From NCBI GenBank assembly GCA_027004315.1, contig JALTHV010000296.1:1-19819 (forward strand): 19,819 nucleotides of DNA, given 5' to 3'. This DNA is from Deltaproteobacteria bacterium (GTDB taxonomy: Bacteria; Desulfobacterota; Dissulfuribacteria; Dissulfuribacterales; UBA3076). The notes beneath the pieces are model-generated. The model did not search any database and was not told where the DNA came from. It worked only from the letters and a program-made list of their open reading frames with translations. Shown here piece after piece: positions 1 to 7,117 of the stretch (its first letter is position 1; the number at the start of each line of letters is the position of its first letter). Both the position numbers and the translations under genes were made by a program.

Positions 1-1689
1 GTCGAAGTGAGAAATCTGCAAGGGGAAGGGCGCCAGGTGAGGCTCTTTTTCAGCCACGACTTTCACCTCTACGGCAATACTATCGGAGACACGGCTTATT
101 TTGATCCGCGAACCCGTTCCATTATACATTACAAAGCCAACCGGTATTTTCTCGTCAGTTGTTGTGAAGCCGGGGGATGCGGCGTAAGATACTATGCATG
201 CGGCGACAAGGAAGTGCCGGGGCGAGAGGGCACATGGAAAGACGCCGAGGATGGCGAGCTTAGTGGATATCCGGTCGCCTGGGGCTGTGCCGACTCCACG
301 ATTGGGATACCCCTGTATGTGCCTCCAGGCGGGAGAGCAACGGCATTTTACTGGATAGCTGCAGGCCTGCAATACCATGATGTGGCTCAACTCAATCAGG
401 TTGTTTCGGAGACAGAGCCGGAAGAGCTTATAAATAAGACGTTGCATTACTGGACGGCGTGGGTTCAAAAAGAATCCAGGTCTTTTGGGGACCTTCCCAA
501 AACGGTCATTGACATTTTCGATCGAAGTCTCCTCATTTTAAGAACACAAATCGACGACCGGGGAGCAATCATTGCCGCTACCGACTCAGATATCGTCCGT
601 TTTGGAAGAGATACCTATTCTTACATGTGGGGCCGCGACGGGGCTTTCGTGGCCGCCGCTCTGGCAAAGGCCGGATACACGCACGTGTGTATGAAATTTT
701 TCGACTTTTGCTCTCGTGTCCTGTCCGAGAAAGGATATCTTTACCAGCATTATAATCCTGACGGATCATTAGCCAGTAACTGGCATCCATGGTTAGTGGA
801 TGGAAAGGCAGTGATTCCTATTCAGGAGGATTCAACCGCCTTGATTCTATGGGCGCTTTGGATACATTATCAGTGCTCGAAGGACATAGAATTCATAAAA
901 CCTCTCTACGAGGAACTTATTCAGAAGGCTGCTGATTTTTTGGTGTCACACCGCGATCCTGAGACACTGCTGCCCATTTCTTCCTTTGATCTATGGGAAG
1001 AACGTTACGGGGTGCATTCCTTTACCGTATCAGCAGTGATTGCCGGCCTCAGGGCGGCGGCGAATTTTGCAAGACTCTTTCAAGATACATCCTTAGCTGA
1101 AACATATGACACGGCAGCCGATCAAATGGGAAAAGGAGTTGTTGAGCATCTATATCATGCCGGTCTAAACAGGTACGCCCGTTCAGGTTACCGGAAAGAC
1201 AATGGCTATGAGCTCGATGAAGTAATTGATATCAGCATATTAGGGCTCACGACTCTGGGGGTACTTATACCCCGGGATCCGCGGATGTTCGAAACGATGA
1301 AGGCTATACGCGGGCAATTATGGCTCAATACTCCTGTCGGGGGTTGTGCCAGATACCAGAATGATATCTATCAACTGGAGGATGACAGCCCGGAGGACAT
1401 CCCCGGCAATCCCTGGTTTATCTCAACACTCTGGTTGGGAGAATACTTCATCGATCGAGCTGAAAATCTTCAGGAACTTCATGAAGCCCTGCCTTATCTT
1501 GAATGGTGCACAAAAAATGCGCTTCCTTCTGGCGTGCTAGCGGAACAGGTGCATCCTGTAAACGGTTATCCGCTTTCTGTTTCCCCGCTCACATGGAGCC
1601 ATTCCGCTTTTGTATGGACAGTCTTGCGATATGCGGAAAAGTTCAACTCTTTAAGCCAGGTAGGGTGTGCATCGCGTACCAATTCATGA
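1..1689 (+). CDS. Glycoside hydrolase family 15 (glucoamylase-type), 5'-truncated by window edge
   Basis: Hydrolyses terminal alpha-linked glucose from alpha-glucans, maltooligosaccharides or trehalose-like substrates; probably cytoplasmic, since related bacterial and archaeal enzymes usually lack a signal peptide. The frame is open from nt 1 (V-E-V-R-N-L). The GTG at nt 7 lies inside a beta-sandwich segment (RLFFSHDFHLYGN) that in this family is preceded by roughly 100 further residues, so the true start is upstream of the window. Visible landmarks, counted from nt 7: SYMWGRDGAF near residue 208 (substrate-binding barrel), EDSTALILWALW near 275, FDLWEERYG near 328 with the general-acid Glu, and LAEQVHP near 512 with the likely catalytic base. 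The C-terminus is complete for an (alpha/alpha)6-barrel. With glgC about 9 kb away it suggests glycogen turnover, but exact substrate specificity cannot be read from the sequence. Confidence 0.9.
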   Translation, partial: VEVRNLQGEGRQVRLFFSHDFHLYGNTIGDTAYFDPRTRSIIHYKANRYFLVSCCEAGGCGVRYYACGDKEVPGREGTWKDAEDGELSGYPVAWGCADSTIGIPLYVPPGGRATAFYWIAAGLQYHDVAQLNQVVSETEPEELINKTLHYWTAWVQKESRSFGDLPKTVIDIFDRSLLILRTQIDDRGAIIAATDSDIVRFGRDTYSYMWGRDGAFVAAALAKAGYTHVCMKFFDFCSRVLSEKGYLYQHYNPDGSLASNWHPWLVDGKAVIPIQEDSTALILWALWIHYQCSKDIEFIKPLYEELIQKAADFLVSHRDPETLLPISSFDLWEERYGVHSFTVSAVIAGLRAAANFARLFQDTSLAETYDTAADQMGKGVVEHLYHAGLNRYARSGYRKDNGYELDEVIDISILGLTTLGVLIPRDPRMFETMKAIRGQLWLNTPVGGCARYQNDIYQLEDDSPEDIPGNPWFISTLWLGEYFIDRAENLQELHEALPYLEWCTKNALPSGVLAEQVHPVNGYPLSVSPLTWSHSAFVWTVLRYAEKFNSLSQVGCASRTNS

Positions 1690-1961
1690 CTCATTGGCAT
1701 CGAAATTGAGATAATAAGTGACGCGTTGGTACTTTTGTTACTTTATTCCCAAAATCTTTTAAATTTTCATATTTGTCAAGCAATTTTGCCCCCGCTTCGC
1801 ACAGCGGCCCGCGCTTACCCGACTAATGGACAAAAACCGACCAACCTCCAAGGCACTATAGCCTATATCATTAATCCCAAATTATGCACTTCAAGCACCG
1901 AACAATAAGGAATAAATAAATAAAATCGGTAAGTTATGGTGTGTTGTCCAGTTTGGAATGT
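1690..1961. other. Low-GC intergenic region, no gene recognised
   Basis: AT-rich spacer between the GH15 gene and the toxin remnant. The longest frames are 60-72 codons, have no convincing ribosome-binding site and no recognisable protein content. It should have held the missing two thirds of the PIN toxin, but I could not find any continuation of that protein in the three minus-strand frames. A TTGACA hexamer occurs on the minus strand near 1775-1780 without a good -10 partner. Confidence 0.5.
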
Positions 1962-2099
1962 TCACCCAAAATGAATTATTCCCACATTAGGAGAAACGAG
2001 CAGATCTTCCTTCTCCAGGAGATTGCATACTCTGGATGGAAAACGATCGATTTCACCAACATACAACCATGCCACAACATGCGTGTCCAGATAAATCAT
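1962..2099 (-). pseudogene. Truncated PIN-domain (VapC-type) toxin remnant, 45 aa
   Basis: Reads MIYLDTHVVAWLYVGEID and continues to VCNLLEKEDLLVSPNV before an abrupt divergent tail and a TGA stop. The N-terminus is the classic PIN-domain start, beta-strand 1 plus the first catalytic Asp (D5 in YLDTHV). VapC toxins are metal-dependent RNases of about 130 residues, so about two thirds is missing, including the remaining acidic active-site residues; the fragment should be inactive. The ATG overlaps the antitoxin stop codon (ATGA, nt 2096-2099), the usual translational coupling of antitoxin-toxin pairs, which supports the call. Similarity is lost at about codon 38, consistent with a deletion or insertion junction near nt 1985. 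Confidence 0.75.
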
Positions 2100-2319
2100 G
2101 GCTTCCATTCCCCGGACCAGTCGATATGGACAAGCTCCTCAGGGTCACATTTCAGATAATCCTTGTGAACTTTCAGCCGTTTTAATTTACCCGGAACCGA
2201 AGCGGGAATAATTTTAAGCTTTCGTCCCTTCCTTTCGATTTCAAGGGGTTTGCCGGTCTCAAGAACCATATCCAGCAACTTGTAAATATACTGCGCAACT
2301 TTGATGCACTGACTGCCAT
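2096..2319 (-). pseudogene. Phd/YefM-type antitoxin, frameshifted
   Basis: The C-terminal part reads IYKLLDMVLETGKPLEIERKG and then ends in PEELVHIDWSGEWKP, a recognisable Phd/YefM-like antitoxin of the kind paired with PIN toxins. The N-terminus lies in a different frame: an ATG at nt 2317-2319, 6 nt after a GGAGG ribosome-binding site, reads MAVSASKLRS, the expected start of the DNA-binding half. Between the AGT codon (2292-2290) and the ATT codon (2287-2285) only two bases (A, T) remain where a codon, probably AAT for Asn, is expected; one lost base would restore K-L-R-S-N-I-Y-K-L-L-D. The alternative is a 78-aa protein from a TTG at 2332, but that TTG overlaps the GGAGG site and gives an aberrant N-terminus. 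A sequencing or assembly error could mimic this. Confidence 0.72.
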
Positions 2320-2729
2320 CTCTGTCCTCCAATATCTTCTTTTGGATCCACAGATTACACGGATTACTCTAATCATCATGAAGGATGATGCGAAATCTAT
2401 AGGGCTTAATTCCCAATAGCTTGCAGCGACAGAAAGGATAACACACTCATTTTGATACACCGTCCGCTTGCAGCGGGGTAGTTTATTTTACTGGAAATAA
2501 TATATAATAAATTACGTACGAAATCAATAAGCAATCGTACGGTCCAAGGCGAATTTGTATTTTCGCCTATTCCATATTGAAGCCACGTTTTTCATGCGCT
2601 GCGCATCTGATCAACTTCGGCATACTAGAACCCCATGACCCATTCCTCACTTTCTCATTTTTGAGACAACAGAAAGGGTCCTATGCTACAAAAACCTTAG
2701 AAAACAAGGGGCGAGAGCATGTTGGAAAA

Positions 2730-2754
2730 AGAAGCACCCTGTGATCGGTTACCA
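2730..2754 (+). repeat. 25-bp dispersed repeat, copy 1
   Basis: This 25-base sequence, beginning AGAAGCACCCTG and ending CGGTTACCA, occurs as an exact reverse complement at 9323-9347. Its terminal GGTTAC resembles the GTAAC-type ends of the 146-bp palindromic family, in particular the GACCGATCAC end of the copy at 19651, so it may be a fragment of a related element. Confidence 0.7.
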
Positions 2755-2767
2755 AAAAGAAGCCTCC

Positions 2768-2784
2768 ACTTATTGAGAAGTTAC
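2768..2784 (+). repeat. 17-bp dispersed repeat, copy 1
   Basis: ACTTATTGAGAAGTTAC is identical to nt 6167-6183. It is an imperfect palindrome (ACTT/AAGT) ending in GTTAC. In both places it lies just downstream of a CGGTTAC sequence, 15 nt away here and 6 nt away at the other site. Confidence 0.65.
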
Positions 2785-2786
2785 TC

Positions 2787-2827
2787 CTTCAAAGGCCGAA
2801 AAGATAAAGGTATTTCGGCCTTTGAAG
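2787..2827 (-). terminator. glnA: Strong hairpin downstream of glnA
   Basis: A perfect 15-bp inverted repeat (CTTCAAAGGCCGAAA and its complement, 2787-2801 and 2813-2827) with an 11-nt loop, starting 38 bp past the glnA stop. It is well placed to end the nitrogen operon transcript or protect its 3' end. No long U-run follows on the minus strand, so intrinsic termination is not certain. The CTTCAAAGGCC arm resembles part of the arms of the 146-bp repeat family, so it may derive from a repeat. Confidence 0.5.
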
Positions 2828-2865
2828 TGCGTAATTCGCCGCAGGGGAAATACAGCTAACAGCGA

Positions 2866-4278
2866 TTAGACATCGAAGTATAGAGAGAACTCATAAGGAT
2901 GTGGCCGCAGTTTGACTGCATTGATCTCATGTTCTGTCTTGTAGCTGATCCACATGTCAATGACATCCTGTGTAAAGACGTCTCCCTTTAGCAAAAATTC
3001 GTGGTCTTCTTTGAGTGCCTCCAGGGCCTCATCGAGAGATCCTGGGGCTGAAGGGATATTGGCCAACTCCTCAGGTGACAGCCCATAGATATCTTTATCT
3101 AATGGCTCACCAGGATCAATTTTATTCTCAATGCCATCAAGGACTGCCATCAGCATCGCAGAGAAGGCCAGATAACCATTGCAGGACGGATCTGGGGTCC
3201 TGAACTCGAGCCTCTTGGCACTAGGAGAAGAAAAGTACATGGGTATACGGACCGCAGCACTCCTGTTGCGGCTTGAATATGCCAGATTTACTGGGGCCTC
3301 AAAGCCGGGGACCAGACGCTTGTAAGAGTTGGTAGAGGGATTGCTGAAGGCGCAGAGGGCGCGGCAGTGTTTGAGGATACCACCTATACTATACAGGCCT
3401 ATATCGGAAAATCCGGCATATTTGTCGCCTGAAAAAGTAGGTTGGCCATCTTTCCATATACTGATGTGGGTGTGCATACCGGTGCCATTATCACCAAAGA
3501 GCGGCTTTGGCATAAAGGTGACAGTCCGTCCATTTCTGTAGGCCACATTTTTGAGCACATACTTGAACCACATGAGGTTGTCGCCCATCTTGACCAGTGG
3601 CTTAAAACGCATATCTATCTCTGCCTGCCCTGCAGTAGCCACCTCATGGTGTTGGCACTCAACATCAACACCTACCTGCTGCAGCACCATCAGCATCTCG
3701 CTCCTCAAGTCCTGGAATTTGTCCATAGGCGGGACTGGGAAATAACCTTCTTTGTGGCGGGGCTTGTATCCCAAATTGGGGCACTCATCCCTCCCTGTAT
3801 TCCAGATACCTTCTACTGAATCCACTTCATAGAAGCAACCATTACTGGTATTATCAAAGCGTACATCATCAAAGATAAAAAATTCAGCTTCAGGACCAAA
3901 GTAGGCAGTGTCACCAATGCCTGTACCCTTCAAATATGCCTCGGCCTTCTTGGCTATATTTCTGGGGGCCCTGGAATATGGCTCTCTCGTTATAGGGTCT
4001 ATAACGTCCCCGATCAGAACCATGGTAGGTACTTTCATAAATGGATCTATCTGTGCTGTATTGGGATCCGGGACGACAAGCATATCACTGGCATTGATTG
4101 GTTTCCATCCACGGATGCTTGAGCCATCGAAGCCAAAACCACCTTCAATACTGCTCTCATTCAGCTCACATATAGGCACACTAAAGTGCTGCCACAGTCC
4201 CAAAAAATCAACGAAGCGGAGGTCCACCACCTTGACGCCCTTCTCGCTTGCCATGTCTAATACCTGTTTTGGTGTCAT
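2866..4278 (-). CDS. glnA: Glutamine synthetase, type I
   Basis: ATP-dependent condensation of ammonium with glutamate to glutamine; cytoplasmic dodecamer and last step of the ammonium uptake route encoded beside it. At 470 aa it has the normal length for GSI. Visible motifs: GGFGFDGSSIRGW (N-terminal beta-grasp, residues ~46-58), FGPEAEFFIFDD (metal-binding Glu), GQAEIDMRF, NGTGMHTHIS, and the ATP-side NRSAAVRIP. KDIYGLSPEE places Tyr398 at the GlnE adenylylation site, so GSI-beta covalent control is likely. A GGAGA ribosome-binding site lies 7 nt before the ATG. It is the last gene of an amt-glnB-glnA run, 105 bp behind glnB, with a strong hairpin after its stop. Confidence 0.97.
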   Translation of the reverse strand: MTPKQVLDMASEKGVKVVDLRFVDFLGLWQHFSVPICELNESSIEGGFGFDGSSIRGWKPINASDMLVVPDPNTAQIDPFMKVPTMVLIGDVIDPITREPYSRAPRNIAKKAEAYLKGTGIGDTAYFGPEAEFFIFDDVRFDNTSNGCFYEVDSVEGIWNTGRDECPNLGYKPRHKEGYFPVPPMDKFQDLRSEMLMVLQQVGVDVECQHHEVATAGQAEIDMRFKPLVKMGDNLMWFKYVLKNVAYRNGRTVTFMPKPLFGDNGTGMHTHISIWKDGQPTFSGDKYAGFSDIGLYSIGGILKHCRALCAFSNPSTNSYKRLVPGFEAPVNLAYSSRNRSAAVRIPMYFSSPSAKRLEFRTPDPSCNGYLAFSAMLMAVLDGIENKIDPGEPLDKDIYGLSPEELANIPSAPGSLDEALEALKEDHEFLLKGDVFTQDVIDMWISYKTEHEINAVKLRPHPYEFSLYFDV

Positions 4279-4383
4279 AATATATTCTCCTTTTACATTT
4301 ATGTATTATTCACCTGGGAAAAGTCTACTAACTTAGAGTATCAGATCGGATTGTATCCCCATATAGTAAATCTTCGCTAGACT

Positions 4384-4722
4384 CTATATGGCCTCCTTGC
4401 CACGCTCACCCGTCCTGACTCTTATGACCTCCTCTACTGGAAATACAAAAATCTTACCGTCTCCGATCTTTCCGGTATAGGCGGATTCTCTGATCTTTTC
4501 CACTGCCTGTGCTGCCTGTTCTGCCTCTACGATTATCTCGAGTTTGACCTTTGGGATAAAATCTACTACATACTCTGCACCCCGGTAGATCTCCTGGTGT
4601 CCCTTTTGACGGCCATATCCCTTGACTTCAGAGATCGTCATCCCCCTGATGCCGATTTCATCAAGCGCATCTTTTACATCGTCCAGTTTGAAAGGTTTTA
4701 TGATGGCCTCAATTTTTTTCAT
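4384..4722 (-). CDS. glnB: Nitrogen regulatory protein PII (GlnB/GlnK)
   Basis: Trimeric signal protein that senses 2-oxoglutarate and ATP/ADP and controls Amt channels, GS modification and nitrogen regulators. At 112 aa it has the exact family length. Residue 51 in EIYRGAEYVVDF is the uridylylation Tyr on the T-loop; the B- and C-loop signatures are TGKIGDGKIFV and EEVIRVRTGERG. An AGGAG site lies 5 nt upstream of the ATG. It is 45 bp downstream of the intact ammonium transporter, the linkage typical of GlnK, and upstream of glnA. From sequence alone GlnB and GlnK cannot be separated; the amt linkage favours a GlnK-like role at the membrane. Confidence 0.96.
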   Translation of the reverse strand: MKKIEAIIKPFKLDDVKDALDEIGIRGMTISEVKGYGRQKGHQEIYRGAEYVVDFIPKVKLEIIVEAEQAAQAVEKIRESAYTGKIGDGKIFVFPVEEVIRVRTGERGKEAI

Positions 4723-4767
4723 AATTACTCCTATAAAATTTTGACCGGCTGTCTGCCATAGCAGATA

Positions 4768-5982
4768 TTATAAAGAATATCCAACTTCACTATGTTGACT
4801 AATATCCAGTCCCTGGACCTCTTCTTCTATATTTACTCTAAGTCCCACAGTAATATCAACTGCTTTGAGAATAATGGCACTGACAACAAATGAATATATC
4901 ATGGTTGCCCCTACCCCTGTTGCCTGTACTACAAACTGATGCGGGTTCCCAAAGAAAAGACCATTCGCACCATGTGGATTCATCGTAACTGAGGCAAAGA
5001 GCCCTGTGGCCAATGCACCCCATATGCCCCCAATGCCATGTACTCCAACCGCATCCAAGGCATCATCATAGCCAAGTCTGGATTTGGCCAGCACGGCCAT
5101 ATAGCAGAGTACACCGGCTACCAAGCCAATAATTATAGCAGATACCGGGCTGACAAATCCAGCAGCAGGAGTAATTGCAACTAATCCCGATAAGGCCCCA
5201 GATGCGGCTCCAAGGGTTGTAGGCTTACCCTGAAATATCCATTCAGCAAAGACCCATGAGAGAGTGGCCGCCCCTGCAGCTACCTGTGTAGTAAGGAAGG
5301 CCAGACAGGCGCTTCCTCCTGCTGCAAGGGCACTACCTGCATTAAAACCAAACCACCCAAACCATAATATACCGCCTCCCAGGATGGTAGCTGGCAGATT
5401 GTTGGGGTGAAATATCTCATGACCCCACCCCTTTCTTTTCCCCATGATGAGGACGGCTGCCAAGGCAGCCATAGCGCTGTTAATATGGATTACAGTCCCT
5501 CCGGCAAAGTCAAGGGCCCCCATTTTTTCAAGCCATCCTCCACCCCAGACCCAGTGACACACCGGCATGTATACCAGAGAACTCCACAAGAAGGTGAATA
5601 TCAAAAAGGCAGAAAATTTCATCCTCTCAGCAAAGGCACCTGTTATGAGCGCTGGAGTCAAGACGGCAAACATCAGTTGAAATGTACAGAAGAGCAGATT
5701 TGGAATGTTGCTTGAGTATGGACCCGGTCTTGTGCCCACACCATTCAGCCATGCCCAGTCTAGATTCCCAATAAATCCACCAATATCAGGACCAAATGCC
5801 AGAGAGTAACCATAGGCAACCCAGATAATAGAGACTATACCCAGACAGATAAAGCTCTGCATGATAGTGCTCAAGACATTTTTAGAACGTACAAGGCCTC
5901 CATAAAATAGCGCAAGGCCAGGGGTCATGAACATGACAAGGGCACTGGCTATCAGCATAAAGGCCGTATCACCTGTATTCAT
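4768..5982 (-). CDS. amt: Ammonium transporter, Amt family
   Basis: Inner-membrane trimeric channel for ammonium, 404 aa with about eleven hydrophobic segments and no separate signal peptide needed. Family landmarks: MTPGLALFYGGLVRSKNVLS in helix 1, GAFAERMKFSAF, DFAGGTVIHINSAMAAL with the first pore His, ILWFGWFGFNAGSAL, and AVGVHGIGGIWGALATG with the second pore His. The C-terminal tail (INIEEEVQGLD-like, here VNIEEEVQGLDISQHSE) matches the cytoplasmic segment that docks PII. It is followed by glnB and glnA. The start follows an AAGGA motif 10 nt upstream. Its upstream region contains a 146-bp palindromic repeat and then a broken amt paralogue, so its native promoter is unclear; I see no sigma-54 site directly before it. 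Confidence 0.95.
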   Translation of the reverse strand: MNTGDTAFMLIASALVMFMTPGLALFYGGLVRSKNVLSTIMQSFICLGIVSIIWVAYGYSLAFGPDIGGFIGNLDWAWLNGVGTRPGPYSSNIPNLLFCTFQLMFAVLTPALITGAFAERMKFSAFLIFTFLWSSLVYMPVCHWVWGGGWLEKMGALDFAGGTVIHINSAMAALAAVLIMGKRKGWGHEIFHPNNLPATILGGGILWFGWFGFNAGSALAAGGSACLAFLTTQVAAGAATLSWVFAEWIFQGKPTTLGAASGALSGLVAITPAAGFVSPVSAIIIGLVAGVLCYMAVLAKSRLGYDDALDAVGVHGIGGIWGALATGLFASVTMNPHGANGLFFGNPHQFVVQATGVGATMIYSFVVSAIILKAVDITVGLRVNIEEEVQGLDISQHSEVGYSL

Positions 5983-6014
5983 TATTTTATTATCCTTATT
6001 TATGTAGGGTTAGG

Positions 6015-6160
6015 GTAACTGTTCACGTCCCCTGGCCAGCAATAGCCTTTTTCAGGGGTTCAGGGGCATTGCCTGATGCACAAGATCATGGCACTCTGCC
6101 CATTAATCCGCACTGAAAGCCTTCAAAAGGCTACCGCTGGCCGAAGACGCGAACGGTTAC
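6015..6160 (-). repeat. 146-bp palindromic repeat, copy A
   Basis: Begins GTAACTGTTCACGTCC and ends GCGAACGGTTAC. The arms pair through GGCCAGC...TAGCC and GGCTACCGCTGGCC, with a ~55-nt centre containing the family core (TTAATCCGCACTGAAA here, minus orientation). Arm mismatches and a diverged centre suggest an older copy. It lies 32 bp upstream of the intact amt start and about 20 bp past the last recognisable codon of the broken amt paralogue. Confidence 0.85.
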
Positions 6161-6166
6161 GCCAGA

Positions 6167-6183
6167 ACTTATTGAGAAGTTAC
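6167..6183 (+). repeat. 17-bp dispersed repeat, copy 2
   Basis: Identical to nt 2768-2784. It sits exactly at the point where the ammonium-transporter remnant loses homology, between the remnant and palindromic repeat copy A. Confidence 0.65.
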
Positions 6184-6904
6184 CAGATTCCAGCCAAACT
6201 AGCTATAATGACAGCAGAATTTGGGCCAATAAATCCAGCCGCGGAGGGTCACCATGGCAAGACCTGCTATTGCACCCGAGGCCGCACCAAGTGTTGTAGG
6301 CCTACCCCGGTACAACCACTCCACCAGGACCCACATAGCCATGCCAGACATGCCGGCAAGATGGGTAGATACAAAGGCCGTCCCGGCAATTGCATTTGCA
6401 GCCAAGGCACTCCTGGCATTAAAACCAAACCACCCAAACCAGAGGATCCCGGCACCAAGGAGTGTCATTGGGAGGTTATGGGGCAGAAAACTCTCCTTCC
6501 CATATCCCTTGCGCCGGCCCAAAATCAGGGCTGCGGCCAGAGCTGCGGCACCGTATGCCAGATGCACTACCAGCCCTCCGGCAAAATCCAAGACCTCTTA
6601 ATACAGTCTGCGGTATGGTTGGGGCATAGTCGAGATTGGGTGTCGCTCCTACTCCACTTAATCCCAGCCAGGAAAAATTCCCAATAAATCCCCCAACATC
6701 AGGGCCAAAGGACATACTGTAGCCCAGATAAATCCACTCCAGACTGATTACAGAGATTATAATAAAACTCTGCATAATGGCATCTAGCACATTTTTGCTT
6801 CTTACCATCCCTCCGTAAAAGAGGGCCAGTCCAGGGGTCATCAAAAATACCAACGCTGCCGCAATCAGTACGAATGCGGTATCTCCTCCTTGGACCTGAG
6901 GCAT
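6180..6904 (-). pseudogene. Broken second ammonium transporter (Amt)
   Basis: The first 142-codon frame starts with GGDTAFVLIAAALVFLMTPG after a good AAGGAG site and matches Amt through DYAPTIPQ. It then leaves frame near nt 6590-6606, and the match resumes in another frame at LDFAGGLVVHLAYGAAALAA. Compared with the intact neighbour about 60 residues are missing, including GAFAERM and the following helix. The second frame runs to GAIAGLAMVT and then shifts again near nt 6240: the next frame continues AAGFIGPNSAVIIASLAGIW, stops at 6180, and lacks the last third of the protein with the second pore His. At least three lesions make it non-functional. It is a tandem paralogue of the intact amt and keeps a well-formed sigma-54 promoter. 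Confidence 0.9.
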
Positions 6905-6964
6905 AGATTATCTCCTTTCAGACCTACACTTTTGTCATGCTGTTGCCTAAAGGAAGATCTATTC

Positions 6965-6980
6965 AGCAAAGACGATGCCA
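6965..6980 (-). promoter_or_regulatory. Sigma-54 (-24/-12) promoter upstream of broken amt
   Basis: Minus strand reads TGGCATCGTCTTTGCT: the invariant GG and GC dinucleotides with exactly 10 nt between them and good agreement with the TGGCAC-N5-TTGCW consensus. It lies about 60 bp before the start of the broken transporter. Sigma-54 control is the usual mode for nitrogen-limitation genes. It could still drive transcription through the pseudogene into amt-glnB-glnA. Confidence 0.75.
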
Positions 6981-7058
6981 CGGCCCAAGTTTTTGGTTAA
7001 CTCTCTGTTTCTTTTGATTATTTGAGCTTCAGATCCCTCCCTGCCATAGAGCCAACTA

Positions 7059-7114
7059 CTACATTTTTGTAGCTTTTTGCCTCAAATGCTACATTTTTGT
7101 AACAAAAATGTAGC
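7059..7114. repeat. Three CTACATTTTTGTA motifs forming hairpins
   Basis: CTACATTTTTGTA occurs at 7059-7071 (itself palindromic as CTACA/TGTAG), again at 7089-7101, and inverted at 7101-7113. The last two form a 13-bp arm, 1-nt-centre inverted repeat (7088-7114) starting 3 bp past the porin stop codon. It could be the porin transcript's 3' hairpin, or an operator cluster upstream of the amt sigma-54 site. There is no U-run typical of an intrinsic terminator. Confidence 0.55.
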
Positions 7115-7117
7115 TTC

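Larger units (their letters stand above)
2320..2865. other. Gene-free region between antitoxin remnant and glnA
   Basis: No coding region is supported. It holds a run at about 2343-2366 with two GATTAC words that on the minus strand reads as an ATCCGTGTAATCTGTGGATC-type sequence. It also holds an inverted repeat of CGTACGA about 13 nt apart near 2513-2541, a weak AGGCGAA/TTCGCCT hairpin at 2547-2568, a 25-bp sequence shared inverted with nt 9323-9347, a 17-bp sequence shared with nt 6167-6183, and a strong hairpin beyond glnA. The density of short repeats and the dead toxin-antitoxin pair mark it as a decayed accessory segment. Confidence 0.55.

Noticed and set aside
1726..1908. 60-codon plus-strand frame after the GH15 gene
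   Set aside because: No ribosome-binding site, odd composition and no recognisable motif.
2182..2460. 92-codon minus-strand frame
   Set aside because: Only its MAVSASKLRS segment is meaningful, as the pre-frameshift start of the antitoxin; the rest is out of frame.
4279..4383. Own sigma-54 promoter for glnA
   Set aside because: No GG-N10-GC arrangement on the minus strand in the glnB-glnA gap.
6076..6687. 203-codon plus-strand open frame
   Set aside because: It runs through repeat copy A and antisense to the amt remnant; composition reflects the opposite-strand gene, with no ribosome-binding site or known protein features.
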